A DNA stretch of 64,000 bases from assembly GCF_018991925.1 (NCBI RefSeq), contig NW_024748870.1:5633193-5697192 (forward strand). The letters run 5' to 3'. Position 1 is the first letter of the stretch. Every line of letters begins with the position of its first letter. The translations under genes were made by a program, and so were the position numbers. The DNA is from Homarus americanus (taxonomy: Eukaryota > Arthropoda > Malacostraca > Decapoda > Nephropidae). Of this stretch, positions 37,745 to 53,400 are shown piece by piece. The notes beneath the pieces are model-generated. The model had not been told where the DNA came from. It was given only the letters and a program-made list of their open reading frames with translations, and did not search any database.

Positions 37745-38500
37745 TGTATCTTAGCCACGTCATAACTGACCTTTCTTAAATTCAATATTAATCAGTATAA
37801 AAACTACTATAATATTTTGCCTAGTTATCCCCGCGTGTTGAGCGTCTCGACCTGCCGAATTTGATCTCTATGGAGCTTGGTGCCTTTCCTAGGCTTTTTT
37901 ATTATGTAGGATCTTGTCGAAGATCTCTCGTCCAGTATTTGTCTGTCTTCCCTGCAATGAAACCTCAGCCAGTCGTGATGTTTAGTAGACGTTCTTTTAT
38001 CCTTCCTTGCATGCAGTCACCATGTTTCATATTCCTATTTCACTATTGGCAGCAAGCACGTAGTGGTCAATTCCTTTAAAACAAAGGGACATGATGCATT
38101 TGGATGTATGTTTTATTTGTTAAAAGATATTCCAACCCAGACTGATCCTTCTTTGATTTCTCCTGATAGATTTTCTTAAGGTGATATTTACTATCTTATA
38201 TATGTGAACTATATTAATAGGTAGTTTCTATGTCTCTATATCAGAATTTTATAATCGTAAATTTAAATTTTCAATCCAACCTACTTTTTTCTTTCATTTA
38301 GATTATTATAATTAAAGGAATAATAGTAATTAATATTTGTGTTAGTTTTTGTAGGTCTGTTGGATTGAAACTTACATTATAAAGTCAGGGTAATGAATTA
38401 AAGTTAATCTAATGTCTTACTCCTGTACAAAAACCCGTTTAGTTAAAATGAGAATCGTCAGGAGATGTTTTTTGGCCTCCGCCCCTCCCCGTCGTCAGGT
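37745..38500. other. Unassigned sequence
   Basis: 37830-38080 is slightly GC-richer and has a 72-codon plus frame (37861-38079) without recognised domain. Confidence 0.4.
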
Positions 38501-38562
38501 GGGGCGTAAAGCTCAGTGGTCATAGTTTATTTGTCAAGTGTCTTGGCTGGTTCCTTGTCCAG
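38501..38562 (+). mobile_element. tRNA-like remnant (possible SINE head)
   Basis: AAGCTCAGTGGT at 38509-38520 matches a pol III box A well, and a box B-like GGTTCCTTGTCC follows at 38549-38560, 28 bp further. There is no clover-leaf that I can fold reliably and no obvious tail, so a decayed SINE head or tRNA pseudogene is the best reading. Confidence 0.35.
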
Positions 38563-39779
<1,217 letters not shown>

Positions 39780-39893
39780 ATATTAGGTAAGTTTAGGTTT
39801 GATTAGGTTATGATACACTAGGTTAGGTTAAGTTGTGTTATGTTACTTTAGGCTAGGTTTTCGTAGGTTGGATTAGGTTAGGTTAGCTTTATG
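39780..39893. repeat. Degenerate TTAGG/AGGTT repeats
   Basis: TTAGGTAAGTTTAGG, ATTAGGTTATG, CTAGGTTAGGTTAAG and GATTAGGTTAGGTTAGC over ~110 bp. This is a degenerate rotation of the arthropod telomere motif TTAGG, seen as interstitial sequence and not a chromosome end. Confidence 0.8.
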
Positions 39894-42717
39894 GTGGTTA
39901 ATTCAGAAGGTTACTGAATTATAAGAACTTTATATAAATCATGCCTTATATTCTTATAAGAAGGCAAATTATTAAATCATAATACTGTAGGTTCTATGAA
40001 ATGTTATTCAGCATTTAGCGGCCTCGCACGTATAATGTCTTCTTTGTAAACTATAATAACATCAACTCGGTCAAACAAAGTCCTAAGACGCCCTTTAATA
40101 CATAATCCTTGATGTCAATAGTTTAAGATTTATTTTATTCATTCTTCACTTCCCCGAGACATAGAACCCATACAATATAGCGACACATCCAGCTATTTCT
40201 CACAACGCTGCCGATTCGTATCACTGCGCCGCACCTCGGAGGCTACTGTCCCTCAATAAGAAGTTTCCTTTTTTTTTTGCTTGCAAGGGAACAGCTGACA
40301 GTCTCCCCCAGCAGTGGGTATATCGCACCGCGGGTTCAGGTAAACCAAGAGCCCTAACTTACATGTATATGTTTGTAGCCCTTAGTTCTTGATGATTAGA
40401 AATACAAATTTATAGCAACACCCAACGGTGATCCATACCAGAGTTATAACTATATTAATGGAGCTAAATAGTGAACTGTTTTTTAAGAGACTCAAGAACC
40501 GGAAATTATGTTCGGCAAAGGATGATGAACAACATTCAAACATGGGACATCAAGAAAAGGTAGTATTCAGAAACGGGATCCACACCACCACTGCTGAGGA
40601 AGGAGACCGGGAACTCCCAGCGCTGGTCCTGGGTCAAAAAATCAGGTTCTTCCCTCTCGTGTTAGTTTTATATACTGACGATATTTAGAGGTCAAAATCC
40701 TAAAGTTGAGAGGTTGTAATAGTTCCACTAGAAGCCAGGTATAGATTGGCATAGACCAACCAACTGTGGTGTGCTCCTGCCCCTCTAATAATGCAAATCA
40801 ATGAAAGAACTATTTACCATGATATAATTTACTACACTTACTGTTAAAAAAAAGGAAAACAACTGATGTAGGTGACCAGTGTTTTATGAATGGCGTAGTA
40901 TAAATTAATTTGAAGTGGAGATCACTCAACCAGTCGCTAATGAAAACTGTGAGGTAAAGATTTTATATTTTTGTATGCAGTTTTTATAGCGTTTATTGTG
41001 GCCAAATTTTGTGTGTACGTGTAAGTATTCATGTACGTTTTAAGTTTAAAACAGGTGTCATTTTTAATTTTGTCTGTGAAATGGTTGGGTAATATATTTT
41101 TCAACAGCTTGTATGTAAACAAGCGATTTATCACCTAAATTTGAGTTCATTGACACAGTTATGCGGAGTATTTTGTTATTTGTATTTTTTATAATACAAT
41201 GACAATTATTATTCATATTATCATTGAGATTACTTATTATTTTTCTGTCACAATTATGATTTTAGTATATACAGGGTATATATATATTGTACTTTAATTA
41301 TAATTACTCTTCATGTTTTTTTCACTCTAATAATTTTTGTGCATAATTTGTGTAATTGGTCATAAATTTATTTTATTTCATTTTTAATACAAATTATAAT
41401 AATATTAATTACAATTCTTTTCGTCATTATCAACTATCAGTGAGTTTAAGGAACACCTTTAGATTTAAGAACAAATATAAATGAAGCGCTTAGAGTTTAT
41501 TAATAAACTTTTAAAATATTACTTGGTTTATTTTTCCAAGTTATCAGTACATACGAACATAATAGAAATATTATCCTAAGAACTAGACTCGTTAAGTTAA
41601 ACAAAAGATCATGTTCAAATAATGAACATTTCCTCAGTGTATAGTAAATGTGTTCAAGAGATGGGAAGGAAGTTCTCCGTTTACCGTTGTCACTTATTAG
41701 CAACACCTTACTAATTTTTCTTCTTTTATTCTAAAGTGCATTTGTTTGGTCTTCAACTGTTATAATTTGTTATCCTACTGTTCCTCTTGTATTAATATAT
41801 TCTCTCTTTATGTTCTGTCCTCAGTTATAGTAGCAGTAAAGCCAAAATAAGAGATGAAGATTTTCACATAAAATATCTGTGTTAAAAATTACTGTACTGT
41901 TCATAGTTAATAAAGCAGCAGCCTATAATTTAATTTTATATCCGTCCATCTTTAAGGAGTTCTAATAAATCCTGTCCCCTGTTGTGTGTGGTGTCACTTG
42001 ATTTTAATGTATATTTGTTTCTTACTAGACCTGGCCAATATTTGGCCGTCTAGAGAGAGAAATATTAGAGAAAATGTCAAATTACACTACCGTGGCATGC
42101 AATTGCCAAATAAGCTTAACCAATAATTTTACGGGGCTAACCCTTCGCTTCTTTTAATTATCCTGGGACCTAATATCCACGCTCCATTGTTTGTTATGAT
42201 GCGTCTCAAAAATATTTTAAATCTTCAACATGTCAATATACGAATCACGGGCATCGTTTTGTTGATAAATGACACAATCAACTCCACTTAAAATCTTGGA
42301 TTAAATATAAACTAGCATTATTACCACCCTTAAACATATATTTATCCAACACAAACACTTTTTCGTGGACCTAACAGACATATCCGGGGGAAAACAACTC
42401 GTCTATCACTGAATATACAGTGCGTCTAGGCTTGCTAGACACCCACTAAAAAAAATATAAACTCTTGTTCCAATTTTCGTTGCTAAATCACAGCTCTCCA
42501 TCAGCTAAACTGAGAAATTCCGCTTCCACTTCGTATAGACGCAAAACAGGAGAGAGAAAATAAAAAATCCACTGACTTTTTTTAAGAGGAGGAGAGAGGA
42601 ACTCCTATGTAAGGTAAAATTATACTAAACAAATCAGAATCGCTTCCTCTTTCCTATAATCTAAACTAATCCGAGGCTCGCACTCAAGGCATACAAATGT
42701 TTCCCTGTCGTGTAGAT
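39894..42717. other. AT-rich unassigned sequence
   Basis: About 2.8 kb with no recognised gene or array. An 86-codon frame (40428-40688) has no family resemblance. Confidence 0.5.
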
Positions 42718-42832
42718 CAGAGTGGGGGGAAGGGAGGAGGTACTCAGTGGAGGGATTGAGGGAGGAACTGGGAGGGAGGCGAAGGGAGTTGTGTGAGTGG
42801 TGGGGGTGAGGTTTGGAGGGATTGCAGGGAAG
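42718..42832 (+). repeat. G-rich GGGA/GGAGG tract
   Basis: More than ten GGG runs over 115 bp on the plus strand (GTGGGGGGAAGGGAGGAGG, GGGAGGGAGGCGAAGGG, GGTGGGGGTGAGG). The arrangement satisfies G-quadruplex patterns repeatedly. Confidence 0.8.

Positions 42833-45221
<2,389 letters not shown>

Positions 45222-45317
<96 letters not shown>
45222..45317. repeat. (CA)6-(TA)42 compound microsatellite
   Basis: Short CA run (45222-45233) leading into an 84-bp TA run. Confidence 0.95.
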
Positions 45318-45319
<2 letters not shown>

Positions 45320-45395
45320 TGATAACCACAAGGAAAGAAGAAAACACGAAGTTCCCAAGCGCTTTCGTGTAATTCACATCTTCAGGGGTGAGTAC
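45318..45395. mobile_element. Fold-back-related element, copy D (not folded)
   Basis: Directly after the (TA)n tract comes GCTGATAACCACAAGGAAAG, then GAAAACACGAAG, then GCGCTTTCGTG and CACATCTTCAGGGG. The order and spacing parallel one arm of copies A and B (TTGATAAAATCACACGGG, GAAACAACGG, AGCTTTCGTC, GACATCT or CAGCTTCAG). No inverted second arm is present. It looks like a one-directional relative of the same family. Confidence 0.6.
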
Positions 45396-46806
45396 AGACT
45401 AAGGAGAAGTACATAACAAGGACTATATATAAAACAATTAATCTGATCACAGGATAGAAAGAAATAAGAAAACATTTTATTAACATTAAGAATCAGATTT
45501 TAACAGAAGTTAATTCAAGCTGAGTTATGTTTTTTTTTCATGAAAAGATAGATCATGAGCTATTAAATGATTAAATGTTTTATTGATTTTAATTATTCCT
45601 ATTTCTTTATTAAAGTGGGGATTCATATTGCTACACCTCTTGTATTAAAAAGAACTCTTTGGCAGTAGTAAGAACTTCATTACATGCATTTTCATTAGTA
45701 AGAAACTCACTCGAGTCAAATCAAAATGGAAAGCTCAGGTCTCAGAATTAAACTTATGTAAAATTCTTTCGTTTAATATGTAGCATCTATCAGCATCCTC
45801 TGTTTATTTTTAGTGCTCACGTTTTTCATACCCCATTCCGTATCATACAATATGTGCTAGAATCATATATTATGAATCTAAATATTAATTTCAGACTCAT
45901 GGACAGGCGTGTATATTCTTCAGTTAATTCAGCAGATATACCGTCAGCGGTAAGATAGACAGGCAGCTGACATGTGTGTGAGTGTGTGTGGTGTGTGAGT
46001 GGCGGAGCGCGGCAGGTAATTCCTAGGAGGACCTGCGTATGAGAAGTGCGTTTAATGATCTCATCTTCGGTAACGCACAAGCGCTCTCAGAGTCAGACCA
46101 TTACACCACGCAAAATAAAATAAAAAAACTTGAGAGTGGCGTAAAATAGGGGTAGTGGGCCTGACTGATCATTACGGAATAAGCACGACTGTTGAAAAAA
46201 GTCCCCAGATCCAGTGATGTGTGGATGCTGAAATCCGGAGTCTCAAATGGATGATTATAGGTGTGTCTACCTATCGATAAATACAGAATGGCGTATTGAT
46301 ATTTTCACAAATAGCTATTAAATGTTATGAGGGGGAATTATGCTGCAGCCAGAGTGTCGCAGACGAGTTTTGGCCGGGCAAGTTTGCCAGCTATTTATCG
46401 GGTGACAGTAGCATCCACCTAGACTTAATCAAAATAGCTTTGAAATTCGATTTACATTAACCCATCCAAACTGAACTCATATAATATATTCGAGAAAAAT
46501 ATAAATTTGAAATTATATTTTGAGAAAAATATTTTGTATTTGTACTCTGATATCATATGGTAGAAGAAGAGTTAACAAATCAATAAGGGTAGAATATATT
46601 CATGGTCTGAATTAGCTTATCAAAAGAATGAATACGGCAGTACTGTAAGATTCATAAGAAAAACCTCCATATCAAGGGTCTTAGGGAGAAATATAACAGA
46701 AATTGGAGGTAAAAGTTTACACCAGGAGTCCGTAGACACTATTAAAAAATAGACTTTATTACTTGTATCTCATTTTCTCTGGTATATTCAGTAATATGCA
46801 CTAATT

Positions 46807-46809
<3 letters not shown>
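45396..46809. other. AT-rich unassigned sequence
   Basis: No recognised gene. A minus frame (45826-46080) crosses a short TG run and shows no domain. Confidence 0.5.

Positions 46810-46896
<87 letters not shown>
46810..46896. repeat. (TA)43 microsatellite
   Basis: Pure TA run of 87 bp. Confidence 0.95.
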
Positions 46897-46899
<3 letters not shown>

Positions 46900-47461
46900 G
46901 TGTGTCTGTGTGCATTAGGTAATTTCCTCACAATTTCGACCCCATGTAAATTCATATAAACATTTCAGATATTGCATATCAAATAGTCAACTAAGATGTC
47001 ATGGTACGATGCAGCTAGTGTGAATACTTTTATTACTCAGAGACTTTAAGATTAATTTACAATACTAAAGTAAATGATTCTCTGAGTTCCTGGTGAAAGA
47101 TGTATTTTCTCAAATTCTTATAAATAATTTAACTTAAAAAAGTAAAGTACAGTATGAGAGCAATATTCCAATTTTATTGAAACAAAAACTCAGTTTGATA
47201 ACGCATTTACTCATGGGATGATATTTTCGAAGCAGAAAATACTTCGCCATTAACGTGACTCCATTAATATCCTTCACTGATGCATATTATCATGGTAAAT
47301 ACATGAAAGTTGTTGCACACATTTCTTCTGGCTCATTGAAATTTAAAGTAGTCCACTGAAGTTTGCTTGGCTAGATAGAGTGGTGAATTGTGGGGGTCTG
47401 TCTTAATGGGCAATCATTAATACCAAAAAACTAGAAACGCTTGAAATTGTTTGTGCTCTGG

Positions 47462-47465
<4 letters not shown>
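46897..47465. other. AT-rich unassigned sequence
   Basis: Nothing assignable. Confidence 0.45.

Positions 47466-47554
<89 letters not shown>
47466..47554. repeat. (AT)44 microsatellite
   Basis: Pure AT run of 89 bp. Confidence 0.95.
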
Positions 47555-47555
<1 letters not shown>

Positions 47556-48109
47556 TTTATCTATTCCTTCGTATATACCAATGGTAATTTGTTATTGACT
47601 AACACAGAGCCAGATCACGTAAAGCCGTGGGTAAGTATTCGTTCATCAATAGATGAACAAGAACAATTTTTTAACGTTGATGGTGTTTCTGTAATTGTGT
47701 ATACTTGTCAATGGGAGAATACCGGTCTGGCCGATCGTTAGGGTAATACTCAATGCTTCTTTTATTATACCGTATCAAACAGCACTCTAATGATTACCCT
47801 TTGATATGTTCCAGTTCTCAGAGCCAATGGGTGTTCATTTCCGATATAACGGTGCTTCACTCATGTTGACAATACGCCGGAGAATGGAACCGTTTTAATA
47901 AGAGTTCGCGTATATTGGGAACTACGTTGCTCCTATTATTAATAATGGCCTTAATATTTATTTCATTATTTGCATGTGCGAAGTAAATAAGTACACCCTT
48001 TAACTATCTATAACTTTTGTTTAAAACTATTTCTTATATTATACAGATTATCTAGGATAAACATGTTAATTAGGTATACTCGCAGAGCCACGTTTTCACA
48101 CCGCACAAA
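47555..48109. other. Unassigned sequence
   Basis: Nothing assignable; composition becomes more GC-balanced to the right. Confidence 0.45.
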
Positions 48110-48984
48110 GTACCTCCGTAGAGTTTATAGAAAATGATCATTTTGTGCGCGGCTCACAGAAAACTTTCCCTGCCCGTTTTTTATGCTCCCTACACTAAAA
48201 TCCGGCTGGGAAAAAACCTGGACTTGTTGCCTGGGTGGGACTTGTGCAGATTCAGAGGACTTGTGATTTCCGCAGAATTTGTGCCTATGTCGGAGCCTGT
48301 GGATCCCGTGGGCTCGTCTGTGGATTTGTGGGATCCTCAGGATATACTGGCGAGTGTTGTGCCGTGAACGGAAACGTGGATATGTCACACCGGAGTGTAG
48401 TTTGGCGTAGATATTGAACCGAGCGAGTGGCAGGGAGTCTGCCTGCCTGCCTGCTCCCGCTCACCCATGCTCGGGCGGACATTTTGAAGGTTATAGGGAG
48501 GCGTGAGAATTTGTGGATAGTGTGCGACATGGGGGGGATTTGTGGCTTAAGGCGCAACTTTGTGAAAATGATGATGCCTTGTACCGACGACCCAGCCCCT
48601 GTGTCGCCCCTCTCCGCCCCTTCATCATTATTACAGCCCCGGCCAAGACAAGCCGGTGTGCGCATCATGGCCCCTCACCTGGCGCATGTGCCTCTCACCA
48701 TCTATTTACTGGAGAATAATTGCAAGGGTGAAAATTCATCAGGCAGTAATACCTTGATTTACACCAGCGTCCACGACCGCTACAGGTCCTTAGGCTTAAA
48801 AAATGGGACCTTCCAATGAGTTGTGTTTAGAGGAGGTGTGTCTAGAGGTGAGGTGAGGACGGCAGCAGCACCGAGCGCTTGACGACACACTATTAAAAAC
48901 ATTTATAAATAAGTATATAATTCTGGATGTAATTAAAGTCTGAGAGTTGTGGGAGCTGAGCTGAGTCCTTGGGTGAAGATGATG
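48110..48984. other. GC-richer region with overlapping ORFs on both strands
   Basis: GC- and CpG-richer than anything to its left. Open frames overlap on plus (48134-48367 and 48427-48819, the second starting at GTG) and minus (48125-48388, 48285-48668). None has a recognised domain. GGACTTGTG, GATTTGTGGG and GAATTTGTG phrases between 48240 and 48540 hint at an old repeat that would keep several frames open. Either a decayed minisatellite or an unrecognised exon. Confidence 0.3.
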
Positions 48985-51510
48985 TGTAGAGGTGGCCACA
49001 GCCCCAAGTAGTAATGGCCATGGTCCGTTATGATAGTGGCCGCCATGGCCCCTAATGGTGTTGTCCAGGGCCCCCTATGGTGGTGGAAAGGGCCCCCTTA
49101 TGTTTGTGTTCAGGGCCCTGCAGTAGTAGCCACAGCTGCATGTAGTAAAGACCACGGTCCACTGAGATGGCCGTGGTCATGTGGTGGTAGCCACGGGCCC
49201 CTGTGGTTGTTACAATGGTCCACTGTGGTGGTGATCATGGCCCAAATGATGGTGTCCACAACCCCTATAGTAGTAGGCAAGGCTTCCTGCCATTGTACAC
49301 ATGGCCCCGTAATTATGGCCAAGGCTCCCTGTGGTGAAGGCAGCGGCCCTATGGTGATGGCCATGATCCCCTGTGGTGGTAGACCACATCCCCTCTGATG
49401 GTGGCCACGGCCCACTGTGGTGGTAGCCACATCTCCTGCGGTGGTAGCCATGGTCCCTGTGGTGGTAGCCACATCTTCTGTGGTAGAGGCCACGGCCCCC
49501 TTTGGTGATAGCCACATCCCCTGTGGTGGTGGTCAGGGCACTGTGTGATGATGGCCATGGTCCCTGTGGTGGTAGCCACATCCTCTGTGGTAGTGGCCAC
49601 GGCCCCCTTTGGTGGTAGCCACTTCCCCTGTGGTGGTGGCCACGGCCCCCTGTAGTGGTAGCTACACTCACTGTGGTGGTGGCCATGGTCCCTGTGGTGG
49701 TAACCACATCCTCTCTGATAGTGGCCACGGCCCCCTGTGGTGGTAGTCACATCTGTGGTGGTGGCCACGGCCCCCGAGGTGATGGCTACGGCCCCCTGTG
49801 CTGGTAGCTACATCCATTGTGCTGGTGGCCACATCCCCTGTGGTGGTGGCCACGTCCCCTGTGGTGGTGGCCACATCCCTGTGGTAGTGGTGGCCACACC
49901 CCTGTGGTAGTGATGGCCACGTCCCCTGTGGTGGCAGCCACATCTCTGTGGTGATAGCCACATCCCTGTGGTGGAAGCCAAGGCCCGCTGTTATGATTAT
50001 CACGGTCTCCTGTGGTGGTGGCCACGGCCCCCTGTAGTTATGACCACAGTACAATGTGGTGATGGCCACGGCCCCCTGTAGTTATGACCACAGTACACTG
50101 TGGGTGGTGGCCACGGCCTCCTCTGGTTGTAGCTACGGTCCAGTGTGGCTGTGGTCACGACCTTTGTGGCATCCTCCCCCTGTAGTTGTAGCCAAGGCCC
50201 CACTGTGATCAAGGCCATGGCTCCCTGTGAATGTAGCCACGGCCCACTGTGGTTGTGGTAAAATCCCTGTGATTGTTGCCAGAATCATTTGAGGTGATAC
50301 CCATGGCCTCGTGTGGTGGTGGCCCTGGGCCTTGTGATCGTAGCTAAACCCATTGGAGTTAAGACCATGGACCCCTGTAAAGGTGGCCATGGTCCCTGGT
50401 AATGGTGACCATGATCCTCCTGTGGTAGTGACGACAGGCGCCGCTGATAGTGGCCATGGAACTTAGTTCATGTTCGTAACAGTCGGTGTTCCCGGTGGTG
50501 ATGGCCATGGTTCCCCGGGCCAGTGACCACAGTCTCAAGGAGTGATGAACATGATCACCCATACCGGCAGTCACGACTCCACATGACGGTGGACACAGCG
50601 CCCCTTACTGGTGAGTCTTGGTTCTCTCCTGCTGGTGGTCGCGGTCCCGGGTAGTGGTGGTCATAGTCAGTCGTGCTTGTCGTCACTGCCCGCATGTAGG
50701 CTGTCAGAGTCATGGTCCTTCACTACTGACCAAGGCCCCACGTATTGGTGGCCATGATGCCCGTAGCTGGTCGCCATAGAGCTCCATTTTGTGGCCACGG
50801 CTTCCATGTTGGTTACCATAGTCTCACATGGTGGGAACTGTGGTCCTCATGGAGGTACCAACAAGCCTACATAATGATGACTACATCCAAAAATAGTGGT
50901 GGCCATGTTCTTGATGATGGCCACGGATCCACGAGCCTATATGGTATTGCGTATAGACCATTGTGGTGGTGGCCATCGCCCCTCATGACAATTCCCATGG
51001 TCCCTCATGGTAGCGGCCACGACTACTGTGTTAAATGACTGAACATATGATAGTGAAGACCACAGTCCCACATGGTAGAAATCACAGCCCCAGAGATGAA
51101 GGCCACCGACACCCATGATGATAACCAGAGTCATGTGTTGATACTGCTAACTCCTGCAGTGCTCGCCAGCCTTTGTTGTACTGGTTACAAGACCATGTAG
51201 GGGTAGCAACAGCCGCATCTTGTGGAGGCCGTGAAAGCCTCAGTGGGTTGGTCAAGGTCCACTGTAGGGTGGCCAAAGTCTTCGTAGGGAGTAACCATGA
51301 GATTCTTTGGGGTGCTCACGAGCTCTTTGGGAATAGCCATAGCTCTTTGCTCTTTGTATGGGGGTGGTCAAGATTTATTGTGAGGAGGGCCATGTCTCTT
51401 TCTGGAGATGGCCATGGGACTTCGAAGGTATAGCAAGAGTCTCTGTTTTGTAGCCACGACCCCGTGTAGTGGCAGCGAGGGGCCCCAGACCTGGTCAGGG
51501 TCAACAAGGC
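48985..51510. repeat. GC-rich 21-bp minisatellite (~2.5 kb)
   Basis: The unit reads approximately GGTGGTGGCCAC then GGCCCCCTGT, 21-22 bp. About 49370-50120 is regular, while copies at 49000-49300 and 50200-51500 are progressively diverged (GGTCATAGTC, GTGGCCATGATGCC, GGTAGCAACAGCC). Main variants are CACGG, CATGG and CACAG, i.e. CpG transitions. The minus strand has overlapping open frames of 64-172 codons made of HHRG-, PWPPPQ- and TTTG-type repeats. These are repeat translations. Confidence 0.95.
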
Positions 51511-52062
51511 TGGAGACTCAGATAAGAGTGAGTCCATAGGCAGTAGGGACAGTGGCTCCCCTACCCGGGTGTCCTGGTGATTAATTAGACCATGTGCGTT
51601 ATGACCCCCACCACCTCCCTCCTCCCCTCCTCCCCTCCCACCGTCCCACAAACCCACCTCTCCCATGCTTAGCTTTTAATCAAATGAAAACGTTTCTATT
51701 GAGGTAAAATAATTTAAGAATAAATTTATATAAAGATTTTCACACAAAGTCTTTTTAAATATATTGGATGTAAATTAACGTTCTTAGCTGAATAGACATG
51801 TTACGTTTATTGCAATATATTCATATTTCAAGAGGCACCGGAAATAACGAGACCAATGTCATTAATTTTCCCCTGAATGACTTATTAATCCCTTCCGTTA
51901 CGCACGACAGCCGGAGCCAGAAGTCTCATTGTCTTGACTCACAAATGTTTCCCCCAAACTTATATTTTCATCTGCAGGAATCACAACTCCAACAATACAC
52001 AAATGGAAGTTTGGCCAAAAATCTCGGGAATGGCAGTGGCAGATCCAGCTGCACCCTCACAG
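51511..52062. other. Unassigned sequence with C-rich patch
   Basis: 51605-51660 is C-rich (CACCACCTCCCTCCTCCCC). The rest is AT-rich and unassigned. Confidence 0.45.
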
Positions 52063-52290
52063 TCTGGAGCCTGGAAATGTTGCTTAAACCTTTCTAGAGC
52101 CTGGAAATGTTGCCTAAGCCTTTCTGAAGCCTAGAAATGTTGCTTAAACCCTTCTGAAGCCTAGAAATGTTGCTTAAACCTATCTGAAGCCTAGAAATGT
52201 TGCCTATACTTTTCTGAAGCCTGGAAATGTTGCTTAAACCTATCCGGAGCGTGGAAATGTTGCCTGAAGTTTTCAGGAACTTGAGCAATT
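52063..52290. repeat. 30-bp minisatellite, young core (~7 copies)
   Basis: The unit starts GAAGCCTAGAAATGTTGC and ends in a CTTAAACC-type stretch plus TTCT, 30 bp. Copies differ at a few positions. The minus-strand frame repeats LSNISRLQKG every 10 codons and is an artefact of the unit length. Confidence 0.93.
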
Positions 52291-53400
52291 TGGCTAAGCC
52301 TAAGGAACCTAAGAAAGTTGACTATAATTTTTAGATACTTGTAAATGTTCCTTGGAACTTTCATTGTTCTGAAAATGTTGTTCTTGAATTTCATGAGCCT
52401 GAAATTATCGCTCGTGCCTGTCATAAAACTAGAAATGTCGCAAGTCTTTGAATACTGTCTATGACTTTTAGAAGCCTTGAAATGTTCCTTATGATTTTAG
52501 AGTCTCTGGATATGTTCCCTGCTACTTCTAGAGACATATAAATGTTTCCCGTGAATTTCAGGATCCTGAAAACCTTGTTTTTTAGTTTCAGGATCTTGTG
52601 ATATTTTCAGGAGCCTGGAAATGTTGACCTTTTCTTTCAGGAACATTAAAATATTTGCTTGTAACTTTCAGGGGCATAGAAGTGATATCTGGTATATAAC
52701 TCTTCATGTTCCTTGTGGTTTTTTAAGAAGTGGACCTGCTGTCTGTAACTCTCAGACGCTTTTCAATGTAGCTCGTAAATTTCAAAAACCTGGAAACGTT
52801 TACTTTAACAATGAGGAGGAGCCTTGAGACGTTGTTTGTATTTTCAGAAACCTGCACATTTGTCTGAAACATCCATTAGCCTGAAATTTCACTTCAAACA
52901 TCTAAGAACATAGAAATTATGTCCGTGATTTTAAGTAGCTGTTGCCATTGACTCTTTAGACCCTGAAAGCTTAGTATTACTTGCAATTTTTAGGAATTCT
53001 GAAATGTTGCCAATGAAATTCAGGGGTCGAAAATATTGCCTTCCAAAGCTGATCAGATTTTCTCAAAGGCTTAAAGATGGCCTGTAAGAACTAGATAACC
53101 ATTATTATGACTTGTTTACGCTTCATAGTACTACACCTAACCTTTTAAAGCCCTGAAGGAAATTTGATTGACCTATTTAATCTTTGGAATATGTAATTAT
53201 TTTAAGGAGAAGATTTAATTTGTTTTGTCCTTTATTTTCTGGAGTGGGAATATTCCTTAATATTTCTGAAACTCTGAAATATTATGTTTACTCCTGTAGC
53301 CCCTGGATATGTTGCATGAGTATTTACAGAGCCAATAATAATATATGTGTTACTTTGTATTTCCTGACGTCTATGTTTATATAATATTTATTTCTAATGG
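52291..53400. repeat. Decayed continuation of the 30-bp minisatellite
   Basis: AGCCTTGAAATGTTCC, AGTCTCTGGATATGTTCC, AGACATATAAATGTTTCC, AGCCTGGAAATGTTGACC, ACCTGGAAACGTTTAC and TCTGAAATGTTGCC continue every ~30-45 bp to about 53380, increasingly diverged. Decay is visible only to the right of the young core. Confidence 0.8.

Noticed and set aside
39780..39893. A true telomere end
   Set aside because: The repeats are short, degenerate and flanked by ordinary sequence on both sides.
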